From: Bacteroidales bacterium
GTDB lineage: Bacteria > Bacteroidota > Bacteroidia > Bacteroidales > ML635J-15
DNA length: 7,575 bases
Direction of reading: 5' to 3'
NCBI GenBank assembly: GCA_028696755.1
Contig: JAQVGK010000158.1
Location: 1-7,575, forward strand
Part shown: in pieces, positions 1-4,964 of the stretch
Position numbering within the stretch: the stretch's first letter is position 1
How the letters are laid out: each line of letters opens with the position of its first letter
Notes under the pieces: generated by a model
Databases searched by the model: none
What the model saw: the letters and a program-made list of their open reading frames with translations, nothing else
Told to the model about the DNA's origin: nothing
Made by a program: the position numbers and the translations under genes

Positions 1-90
1 TTAAAGGATCCTCTCATACGCAAGTATGGCGAAGAATGGTATAAGGAAGCTTGCATTGCTGCAGATTATCTAAAAGGTATAGAAGAGTAA
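1..90 (+). CDS. C-terminal end of an unidentified protein (5' end outside window)
   Basis: Reading from base 1, frame 1 stays open for 29 codons and stops at TAA (88-90). The peptide ends in ..EWYKEACIAADYLKGIEE, a well-mixed, helix-like composition that looks like a genuine protein C-terminus rather than chance. I do not recognise the family. The gene would be followed by about 30 bases and then the tRNA promoter. No clear terminator hairpin lies between its stop and the tRNA. A chance open frame of this length is possible in AT-rich DNA, so the call rests mainly on composition and position. Confidence 0.55.
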   Translation, partial: LKDPLIRKYGEEWYKEACIAADYLKGIEE

Positions 91-121
91 ATTTATTGCC
101 TTAATAAAAACAACTTTTTCC

Positions 122-152
122 TTGCATGGTAAATTCATGTTTTGTACATTTG
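122..152 (+). promoter_or_regulatory. Sigma-A type promoter of the tRNA-Lys gene
   Basis: TACATTTG at 145-152 matches the Bacteroidota -7 consensus TAnnTTTG. A TTG core at 122-124 sits about 20 bases upstream, where the -33 TTTG element is expected. Transcription would start near 158-160, giving a tRNA 5' leader of roughly 25 bases. The -7 box is perfect and the -33 box is partial. Confidence 0.7.
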
Positions 153-182
153 CAGCCTCAAAAAAAGTTCGTTTACATAAAC

Positions 183-255
183 CGGTTCGTAGCTCAGTTG
201 GTAGAGCACGTGACTCTTAATCATGGGGTCGGGAGTTCGAGCCTCCCCGAACCGG
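183..255 (+). tRNA. tRNA-Lys (anticodon CTT)
   Basis: A complete cloverleaf can be drawn by eye. The 7-bp acceptor stem pairs CGGTTCG (183-189) with CGAACCG (248-254), and G255 is the discriminator. The D-arm contains AGCTCAGTTGGTAGAGC. The anticodon stem is CGTGA/TCATG with loop CTCTTAA, so the anticodon is CTT, which reads AAG lysine codons. The T-arm is GGGAG-TTCGAGC-CTCCC. The 3' CCA is not encoded, because CAAAA follows the discriminator, so it must be added by tRNA nucleotidyltransferase. The gene has its own promoter upstream and an intrinsic terminator seven bases downstream, so it appears to be a single-gene unit. Confidence 0.97.
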
Positions 256-261
256 CAAAAT

Positions 262-298
262 AAAAGCTCTTAGATTTTATCTAGGAGCTTTTGTTTTT
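262..298 (+). terminator. Intrinsic terminator of tRNA-Lys
   Basis: A 14-bp stem (262-275 with 279-292, one T-G pair, otherwise complementary, three-base TTT loop) is followed by GTTTTT. It begins seven bases after the tRNA and should end its transcript. Because the arms start with AAAA and end with TTTT, it could also work on the opposite strand. Confidence 0.9.
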
Positions 299-328
299 AT
301 TTCATTCACATAAAAAATAGATGTTTTG

Positions 329-359
329 TTTGTTGAATGTTGTTTATATCATATTTTTG
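329..359 (+). promoter_or_regulatory. Consensus Bacteroidota sigma-A promoter
   Basis: TTTG (329-332), a 19-base spacer and TATTTTTG (352-359) match the Bacteroidota consensus TTTG-N19-TAnnTTTG exactly. Transcription would begin near 366, leaving about 17 bases before the ATG at 383. This fixes the start chosen for the DinD-like gene and argues that it is transcribed. Confidence 0.85.
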
Positions 360-382
360 TAAATAAAAAAATATAGATAAAG

Positions 383-1153
383 ATGGAAGAACAAATAGAA
401 ATTAGAGAGATAAATGCTTTATGGGATAGGAAAGAGAAAAAATGGTACTACTGTTTTAAGGATTTATTAAATTTGTTTTTCGATAGTGATAATTCTACCG
501 AAAACATGAAGATATTGGAGAAAGGTAAAAAATCGCTTATAAATGACATAGAAAACAGTACCGTTTTTAAGGAAGTTAGAATTAATGGAGTTTTAAACGA
601 AAAAGCTTTTATTGATGTTGAGACTTCAATTAGGCTGATTATGTTTATTGACACCCCTCGAGCTACTTATTTTAAAAACTATTTCGTTAATTTTGGTTTA
701 GCAAAGTTTTACGAATTAGTTGGAGGTGCAAAAGGAAAAAAAATCGCCAAAAGTTTTAATCTGTTACAGACCAAAACAGAGGATGATGCTTTGTTAGATT
801 CATTGCTGGATAAACGATATCTGTTCTCGTTAAATTCATTGTTAAATAGTGAGATTAAACGAAAAATTGGAAAATTTGAAATTGTTGAAGTCGAAGAAAT
901 TATAAAAGAAAAGAAGAAAATTGTAACGCAAAGACCACCTAAGAAGAAATTGCCCACAAAGAAAAACAAACCAAAACACAATGTGTATAAGTCGTTTGAT
1001 TTGGATGGTTTCCCAATGAAGAGGAATACTAAAAAAAGCAATTCTCATATTGATTCCGAAAAGAATCTTACCGAAAACTCAAAAAGAAACGTGAAAGTTC
1101 ATTATGTAACACGTAAAGGCTTGGCACGGCTTAAGAAAAAAGGTAGAATTTAG
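383..1153 (+). CDS. BRO-N/DinD-like protein with long basic tail
   Basis: 256 residues. Residues about 6-112 resemble the BRO-N-like domain of DNA-damage-inducible protein D (DinD) and phage antirepressors. Visible hallmarks are a W(14)..W(21)YYCFKDLL strand-helix start, then a DVETSIRLI stretch near 79-86 and a TPRATYFKNYFVNFGL segment near 91-106. These correspond to the family's 'DVEGLLRLIQSIPSPKAEPFKxWLA' region. Family knowledge suggests DNA binding or an SOS-linked role, but the activity is not established by sequence. Residues about 155-256 are very rich in Lys/Arg (for example PPKKKLPTKKNKPKH near 185-199), consistent with nucleic-acid contact and possibly disorder. The start is supported by a perfect promoter 24 bases upstream. 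The gene is more AT-rich than its neighbours and lies directly downstream of a tRNA, a setting seen for acquired genes, although no integrase or att repeat is visible. No terminator is evident after it. Confidence 0.7.
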   Translation: MEEQIEIREINALWDRKEKKWYYCFKDLLNLFFDSDNSTENMKILEKGKKSLINDIENSTVFKEVRINGVLNEKAFIDVETSIRLIMFIDTPRATYFKNYFVNFGLAKFYELVGGAKGKKIAKSFNLLQTKTEDDALLDSLLDKRYLFSLNSLLNSEIKRKIGKFEIVEVEEIIKEKKKIVTQRPPKKKLPTKKNKPKHNVYKSFDLDGFPMKRNTKKSNSHIDSEKNLTENSKRNVKVHYVTRKGLARLKKKGRI

Positions 1154-1171
1154 TCTAAATGCTTTTTCCTT

Positions 1172-1203
1172 ACATGGAATTTTTCATAATCGTAGCATCA
1201 AGA
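1172..1203 (+). promoter_or_regulatory. Candidate ECF-type promoter of first plug gene
   Basis: ACATGGAATTT (1172-1182), 13 bases, then CATCAAGA (1196-1203). The same two blocks with the same 13-base spacing occur before the second plug gene (2040-2071). GGAATT is reminiscent of the GGAA-type -35 of ECF sigma promoters, and the GCATC/GTCATC block sits at -10 distance. The ATG lies 31 bases beyond. No sigma-A -7 box (TAnnTTTG) was found in this gap. Recognition by the ECF sigma encoded at 2939-3472 is an inference. Confidence 0.6.
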
Positions 1204-1234
1204 GGTAAATTACAAACACTTAAAACCTCAGATT

Positions 1235-1951
1235 ATGAAAACAACAATTTTACTCGCAGTTATTACTGCAATCTGTTTAACACTTAACGCTCAGAATGGA
1301 GCAATTCACGGAAAAGTACTCGACGAATATGGAAGTCCATTGTATGGAGCAAACATAGTTTTGGTAGATGCGGCTTCTACGGTTGGGACAATGAGTGATT
1401 TCGATGGTGAGTTTAAAATTAAACCACTTAATGCCGGAACTTATACTGTCGAAGTCTCTTTTATTGGCTATAATTCAGTAAGAATTACTGGAGTTTCTGT
1501 TTACAATAACAAAATCACATTTCTCGAAGATGTTGGACTTAGCACAAACATAAATTTTCTTGATGATATTGTCGTTTTGGGAAATCCCGAAGAGTTATTG
1601 AACAGAGATGAACCACAGAAAATCACCCTGTCTAATACACTAATTGATAACTCCGCAGGTCCGAAAAACCCAGTAGCAATAATTGCCAGACTGGTGCCCG
1701 ATGTGCAGGTCGTCAATAATCAGATGGTGGTTCGTGGTTCACGTCCTGGTAGCAGCACTGTTTATATCGATGGTATGAAATCACCAAACGAAACATCAAC
1801 TTTGCCATCAATGTGTATCGGTTCGGTTGAAGTTTACACTGGCGGAATTCCTGCAAGATATGGCGATGTTACAGGTGGCGTGGTAATGATGAGCATGAAA
1901 GGCTATTTTGATATTTTGAGTGAAAGAAGAGCTGCAGAAAGTTATAGATAA
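1235..1951 (+). CDS. Secreted carboxypeptidase-regulatory-like / TonB plug-only protein, copy 1
   Basis: 238 residues. Residues 1-19 are a Sec signal peptide (MKTTILLAVITAICLTLNA) with likely cleavage before Q20. Residues about 22-102 form a carboxypeptidase-regulatory-like (CarboxypepD_reg-like) beta-sandwich with GKVLDEYGSPLYGANI and SDFDGEFKIKPLNAGTYTVEVSFIGY, as at the N-terminus of SusC-type receptors. Residues about 128-225 match the TonB-dependent-receptor plug domain: VVRGSRPGSSTVYIDGM, then VEVYTGGIPARYGDVTGGVV. The protein stops there. A normal receptor would continue with 500 or more residues of beta-barrel, and no barrel is found in any downstream frame before the next gene. It cannot form a transport channel alone; a periplasmic or outer-membrane-associated binding or signalling role is an inference. 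It is about 61 % identical to the next gene without gaps. A terminator follows, so it is probably monocistronic. Confidence 0.88.
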   Translation: MKTTILLAVITAICLTLNAQNGAIHGKVLDEYGSPLYGANIVLVDAASTVGTMSDFDGEFKIKPLNAGTYTVEVSFIGYNSVRITGVSVYNNKITFLEDVGLSTNINFLDDIVVLGNPEELLNRDEPQKITLSNTLIDNSAGPKNPVAIIARLVPDVQVVNNQMVVRGSRPGSSTVYIDGMKSPNETSTLPSMCIGSVEVYTGGIPARYGDVTGGVVMMSMKGYFDILSERRAAESYR

Positions 1952-1976
1952 CAGTGATTTGTGAATTGTCCTTATG

Positions 1977-2004
1977 AAAGAGCGACTCAACAAGTCGCTT
2001 TTTT
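1977..2004 (+). terminator. Intrinsic terminator after first plug gene
   Basis: AGCGACT (1981-1987), loop CAACA and AGTCGCT (1993-1999) are followed by a T-run to 2004. A-T pairs and one G-T pair extend the stem outward. It separates the two plug genes transcriptionally, which fits each having its own copy of the upstream element. Confidence 0.9.
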
Positions 2005-2039
2005 GTTCCCCAAGAAAAAATAAAAATAATTTAATTGTC

Positions 2040-2071
2040 ACGTGGAATTTACAAAAAAAATGTCATCAAGA
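2040..2071 (+). promoter_or_regulatory. Candidate ECF-type promoter of second plug gene
   Basis: ACGTGGAATTT (2040-2050), 13 bases including an eight-A run, then CATCAAGA (2064-2071). It matches the element before the first plug gene in 18 of 19 block positions and in spacing, while the spacer and the rest of the leader differ. The ATG is 35 bases beyond. It sits after the first gene's terminator, where a promoter is required. Confidence 0.62.
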
Positions 2072-2106
2072 CATAAAACGAAGTTAATAATTTAAAAACT
2101 AAAATT

Positions 2107-2823
2107 ATGAAAACAACAATTTTATTCGCAGTTTTGATGGGAGTATCAATCTGCCTCGCTGCTCAGGGTGGAGCAATTCAAGGAAAAATATTTGACGAAC
2201 TCGGAGAACCAGTTTATTCGGCAAATATCAGTATTGTTGATGGACCAACTAGCACTGGAACAAGTTCTGATTTCGACGGTGAGTTTAAAATTAAACCGTT
2301 AAATGCTGGTACTTACACTGTGGAGATTTCTTATTTGGGCTATAACAAACAAACAATTGTGGGGGTTAATGTTTATAATAACAAAATTACTTTTGTTGAG
2401 GATGTTACCCTCACTCCTGATGCTGTAATTCTTGGTGTTATAGATGTTGTTTACTTTAGAAATAAACTTGTAGATCCTGATGAGCCACAAAAAATGACTA
2501 TCGATAACGAATTGATAATTAAAACTCCTGGAGCAAAAAGTCCCGCTATGCTTGCTAGATCTTACCAAAGCGATGTTCAGGTTGTCGGGAACCAAATGGT
2601 TGTTAGAGGTTCACGTCCTGGTAGTAGCACAGTTTATATTGATGGAATGAAAGTTTCGGATGAAATGTCAACTTTGCCAAGTCTTGGAATCGGATCGATG
2701 GAGATTTACACTGGCGGAATTCCTGCAAAATATGGAGATGTAACTGGAGGTGTAATAATGATGACAACCAAGAGCTATTTCGACTTGGTAAGCGAAAGAA
2801 ATGCTCAAAATAGTAGGAGATAG
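2107..2823 (+). CDS. Secreted carboxypeptidase-regulatory-like / TonB plug-only protein, copy 2
   Basis: 238 residues, the same length as its upstream paralogue, aligning without gaps. Residues 1-19 are a signal peptide (cleavage before Q20). Residues about 22-102 are a carboxypeptidase-regulatory-like domain with SDFDGEFKIKPLNAGTYTVE. Residues about 128-225 are a TonB-receptor plug domain with VVRGSRPGSSTVYIDGM and MEIYTGGIPAKYGDVTGGVI. As in copy 1, the protein ends where a receptor barrel should begin, here in YFDLVSERNAQNSRR, and the same FD-x-x-SER ending occurs in copy 1. Intact frames and matching ends argue that the short form is the real protein and not a decayed receptor. Residues 101-120, the linker between domains, are the least conserved between copies (about 4 of 20), whereas 161-220 share about 48 of 60. 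Its stop lies 115 bases before the sigma-factor gene with only a T-less hairpin between them, so readthrough into the sigma operon is possible. Confidence 0.88.
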   Translation: MKTTILFAVLMGVSICLAAQGGAIQGKIFDELGEPVYSANISIVDGPTSTGTSSDFDGEFKIKPLNAGTYTVEISYLGYNKQTIVGVNVYNNKITFVEDVTLTPDAVILGVIDVVYFRNKLVDPDEPQKMTIDNELIIKTPGAKSPAMLARSYQSDVQVVGNQMVVRGSRPGSSTVYIDGMKVSDEMSTLPSLGIGSMEIYTGGIPAKYGDVTGGVIMMTTKSYFDLVSERNAQNSRR

Positions 2824-2830
2824 AAAAATA

Positions 2831-2884
2831 TTAAGTTCGGAGTTGGAGGTGATTGCTTACGCGACTGGTTAACTCCGAACTTAA
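2831..2884 (+). repeat. Perfect 14-bp inverted repeat, 26-base loop
   Basis: TTAAGTTCGGAGTT (2831-2844) is perfectly complementary to AACTCCGAACTTAA (2871-2884). The loop runs 2845-2870. It starts seven bases after the stop of the second plug gene. No T-run follows on the plus strand, so it is not a standard intrinsic terminator there. On the minus strand it is followed by TATTTTT. It may stabilise or process the plug mRNA, or act as a weak terminator; the function is inferred. Confidence 0.75.
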
Positions 2885-2916
2885 AATTTAAAATTCAAAG
2901 AAAAGAAAAAAACCTG

Positions 2917-2924
2917 TATCTTTA
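2917..2924 (+). promoter_or_regulatory. Weak -7-like box before the sigma-factor gene
   Basis: TATCTTTA resembles TAnnTTTG with a final mismatch and lies 14 bases before the sigma-factor ATG. No convincing TTTG is found at the expected -33 distance (2894-2897 reads TTCA). The GGAATTT/CATCAAGA element is absent from this gap. The sigma operon may therefore depend on this weak box or on readthrough from the plug gene. Confidence 0.3.
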
Positions 2925-2938
2925 AACCAAAAATTGAA

Positions 2939-3472
2939 ATGCGAGAGCTAAGCGACATAGAAGTTATCAGCAGATTCGGGAGCAACAGAAATGAGGCACT
3001 CGAAGAGCTGTATAATCGCTATGCTACCCTCGTTTATGGGGTTTGTCTTAAATATTTAGGTTCACGCGATGATAGTCTGGATGCAGTTACAGATATTTTT
3101 ACTTTTATTGGTGAGAAAATTTTGATACACGAAATTAGTAATTTTAAATCTTGGCTTTATTCAGTAGCCAAAAATCATTGTTTGATGAAATTGCGCAAAG
3201 ATAAAAGGGTTACAAATGCTTTAACCGATTATTTCGAAGATCCAGAATCAGGTTATTTAGATACGTCGGACGAAGAAATGACAACAGAACTTATCGAAAT
3301 GGCCATCACTCAACTATCTCCCGAACAAAAAATGTGTGTCGAACTGTTTTATTACGACAAAAAATCATATTCCGAAATTACTGAAATTACTGGCTTTGAT
3401 TACAAATCGGTAAAATCTTACCTGCAAAATGGTAAAATTAAATTGAAGAAAATACTGGAGGAACAAAAATGA
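2939..3472 (+). CDS. ECF-family RNA polymerase sigma factor
   Basis: 177 residues, the usual size for an extracytoplasmic-function sigma factor. Region 2 spans about 18-88, with ALEELYNRYATLVYGVCLKYL (core-binding helix), then ISNFKSWLYSVAKNHCLMKLRK (-10 recognition/melting helices). An acidic linker follows (about 98-120). Region 4 spans about 121-172, with LSPEQKMCVELFYYDKKSYSEIT and a helix-turn-helix ending in VKSYLQNGKIKLKKIL. Its role is to direct RNA polymerase to a dedicated promoter set. The gene overlaps the downstream anti-sigma-like gene by ATGA (3469-3472), so the two are translationally coupled. The likely targets are the two plug genes just upstream, which share a GGAATTT-N13-CATCAAGA element; this is an inference. 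The region 2 residues DAVTDIFTFI differ from the usual DxxQxxF pattern but keep its helix character. Confidence 0.93.
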   Translation: MRELSDIEVISRFGSNRNEALEELYNRYATLVYGVCLKYLGSRDDSLDAVTDIFTFIGEKILIHEISNFKSWLYSVAKNHCLMKLRKDKRVTNALTDYFEDPESGYLDTSDEEMTTELIEMAITQLSPEQKMCVELFYYDKKSYSEITEITGFDYKSVKSYLQNGKIKLKKILEEQK

Positions 3473-4536
3473 ACGATCAATATAAAATAAACGAAGATAT
3501 CAGGCGCTATCTCAATGGCGAAATGACAGGAGCAGAGCTTCGCAATTTCGAGATGCAGATTGCTACTGATCAGTTTTTAGCCGATGCCATAGAGGGCTAT
3601 AAAATCACTGCCGCAAGTATAGATGATGTAGATATGCTAAAGCAAAGGTTGTTTCCTGCAAAGAAAAAAACTCTTGGATGGAAAGCTTGGATTTATACTG
3701 GAATCGCAGCCTCTTTAGCATTAATGGTTTTATATTACATTTCACAAATCAATAAGAGTGTTTTTGATGATGGAGCACAATTATCGCGTATGATTTACAA
3801 ACCTGTTTTACCTAGCGATACTATTATTGTTGTTGATACTTTTAAAAACGATATTAGAGTTGTTATTCCAGAAAAAAATACCTTGACCGCCGAACTCCGA
3901 CAATTTCCTCAAAAAGTTGAAGTGCCCGAAAGTATTGTTCCTTTACATGTTAACAAAACTGTAAAGCCGATTAAGTTGAATCACAATTACGATTTGGGGG
4001 ATTATTATCGTTATCGATCAAATCATCTTTACACTTACATAGGTAGCTTTAAAGTTGTTGACTACCGCTACGAGAAACGAATAAAGCAAGGCTTGCCTGA
4101 AATTCCATCAAATATTAATAATTTTAGTTTTGACAATGGATTGCCTGTTGTTAACGAGGAGGTTACTTATACTGCATTCTTAGAACAAGCATTATCAAAA
4201 ACAAAGGCTGGCAATTATTTCGGAGCAATAGATGACTTTAATATTATCCTCGAACAGTTTCCAAACGATCAAAATGCATTGTTTTATAAAGCATTTTGTA
4301 TGTACGAATTAAATGATAATGATATTGCTCTCAAAGAATTTGACAAAGTTCTTAATGGTAGAATCAATACATTTCATGAGGAATCAATGTGGTATAAAGG
4401 GCTGATCTATAAAGAAGAAAAGCAGTATGCTGCTGCCGAGAAAGTGCTCGAAGAAATTGTCAATGATAATGGATATTATGGAGTGCAGGCGAAAAAGGAA
4501 TTGGATGAGCTGTATAAATTGTATTTGAATGAGTAA
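3469..4536 (+). CDS. Anti-sigma-like inner-membrane protein with periplasmic TPR region
   Basis: 355 residues. Residues 1-48 resemble the cytoplasmic N-terminus of Bacteroidota anti-sigma proteins: INEDIRRYLNGEMTGAELRNFE, then DQFLADAIEGY. A lysine-rich stretch (65-68) precedes one transmembrane segment (about 73-92). A long periplasmic region follows. Its middle part (about 100-230) contains the segment YTYIGSFKVVDYRYEKR. The C-terminal part (about 236-350) reads as tetratricopeptide repeats, for example ALSKTKAGNYFGAIDDFNIILEQFPND and ALFYKAFCMYELNDNDIALKEFDKVL. The expected role is to sequester the ECF sigma factor at the membrane and release it when the periplasmic TPR part senses a partner. 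No FecR-type domain was recognised. Overlap and coupling with the sigma gene strongly support the pairing. No clear terminator follows; the heptamer array begins 17 bases after the stop. Confidence 0.8.
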   Translation: MNDQYKINEDIRRYLNGEMTGAELRNFEMQIATDQFLADAIEGYKITAASIDDVDMLKQRLFPAKKKTLGWKAWIYTGIAASLALMVLYYISQINKSVFDDGAQLSRMIYKPVLPSDTIIVVDTFKNDIRVVIPEKNTLTAELRQFPQKVEVPESIVPLHVNKTVKPIKLNHNYDLGDYYRYRSNHLYTYIGSFKVVDYRYEKRIKQGLPEIPSNINNFSFDNGLPVVNEEVTYTAFLEQALSKTKAGNYFGAIDDFNIILEQFPNDQNALFYKAFCMYELNDNDIALKEFDKVLNGRINTFHEESMWYKGLIYKEEKQYAAAEKVLEEIVNDNGYYGVQAKKELDELYKLYLNE

Positions 4537-4553
4537 ACTAGGAAAAGCACCTT

Positions 4554-4787
4554 TGTGATTGGTGATCGGTGATTGGTGATCGGTGATCGGTGGTCGGTGG
4601 TCGGTAAGCGGTGGTCGGTAAGCGGTAATCGGTAATCAGTAATCGGTAATCGGTGGTCGGTAAGCGGTAATCGGTAATCAGTAAGCGGTGGTCGGTAAGC
4701 GGTAATCGGTGATCGGTGGTCAGTAAGCGGTAATCGGTGGTCGGTAAGCGGTAATCGGTAAGCGGTAATCGGTAATCGGTGGTCGGT
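4554..4787 (+). repeat. Heptamer tandem array, 32 in-phase units
   Basis: From 4561 to 4784 the sequence is exactly 32 consecutive 7-base units with no slip. Counts are GGTAATC 10, GGTGGTC 8, GGTAAGC 6, GGTGATC 4, AGTAAGC 2, GGTGATT 1 and AGTAATC 1. A degenerate unit TGTGATT (4554-4560) precedes it and GGT (4785-4787) ends it. Positions 2, 3 and nearly always 7 are fixed; variation is confined mainly to positions 4-6. From unit 14 onward GGTGGTC opens blocks of three to six units, usually continuing GGTAAGC-GGTAATC, so there is a higher-order period. It resembles the heptameric short tandem repeats described in cyanobacteria, but its function here is unknown. Confidence 0.95.
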
Positions 4788-4789
4788 CC

Positions 4790-4804
4790 CGAGCCAAAGG
4801 CTCG
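4790..4804 (+). repeat. Short GC-rich hairpin after the heptamer array
   Basis: CGAGCC (4790-4795), loop AAA and GGCTCG (4799-4804) form a perfect 6-bp stem. No T-run follows, so it is not a standard terminator. It marks the end of the heptamer array. Confidence 0.6.
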
Positions 4805-4812
4805 TGGATCCT

Positions 4813-4913
4813 CGTTAAAAGAAGAAATTGCTTTGCACTTTTTCTTTTTGCGAGTATGTTAAAATTGCAAATTGCTTTTTTATAAAATTCACAAAGCAAT
4901 TTCTATTTTAACG
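4813..4913. repeat. Three-copy direct/inverted repeat capable of alternative hairpins
   Basis: The motif GTTAAAA-N5-AATTGCTTT occurs at 4814-4834 and 4858-4878 on the plus strand. It occurs inverted as GTTAAAA-N4-AATTGCTTT at 4893-4912. The outer copies can form a stem of 21 pairs with a small asymmetric bulge (CGTTAAAA at 4813-4820 with 4906-4913, and AGAAATTGCTTTG at 4823-4835 with 4892-4904). The middle copy can pair with the same right arm through a 14-base loop. The two foldings exclude each other. No target-site duplication or transposase is visible. Confidence 0.75.
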
Positions 4914-4918
4914 GGATG

Positions 4919-4964
4919 GTTGACTGCTAAATCGTGCAGTAAACCTCCTCAGCCTTAGCCTCAG
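4919..4964 (+). repeat. Hairpin followed by CCTYAG hexamer repeats
   Basis: GTTGACTGC (4919-4927) and GCAGTAAAC (4936-4944) pair at eight of nine positions around an eight-base loop. Three hexamers follow almost at once: CCTCAG, CCTTAG, CCTCAG (4947-4964), then CCTATT. The function is unknown. This is the last patterned part of the island before the AT-rich leader of the next gene. Confidence 0.55.

Noticed and set aside
448..1048. Minus-strand open frames of 68-110 codons inside the DinD-like gene
   Set aside because: They are antisense to a gene with a perfect promoter and recognisable domain. Their compositions (Phe/Leu/Ser/Asn rich) are typical of reversed AT-rich coding DNA.
1142..1234. 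Sigma-A promoter for first plug gene
   Set aside because: No TAnnTTTG box with a spaced TTTG was found in this gap. The conserved GGAATTT/CATCAAGA pair is the better candidate.
1235..2823. Frameshifted or truncated full-length SusC/TonB receptors
   Set aside because: After each stop there is a terminator or hairpin and short spacing, and no frame downstream encodes barrel strands. Both copies end at the same residue number.
4554..4787. CRISPR array
   Set aside because: Units are 7 bases with no spacers, and no cas genes are present. It is a simple tandem repeat.
4554..4787. Protein-coding repeat on the minus strand
   Set aside because: The minus strand is mostly stop-free within the array, but AGT-type units create TGA. 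There is also no start, promoter or flanking coding sequence.
4813..4913. Insertion sequence or MITE
   Set aside because: Inverted ends exist, but there is no transposase. The only candidate target repeat (GGAT at 4806-4809 and 4914-4917) is not adjacent on the left side.
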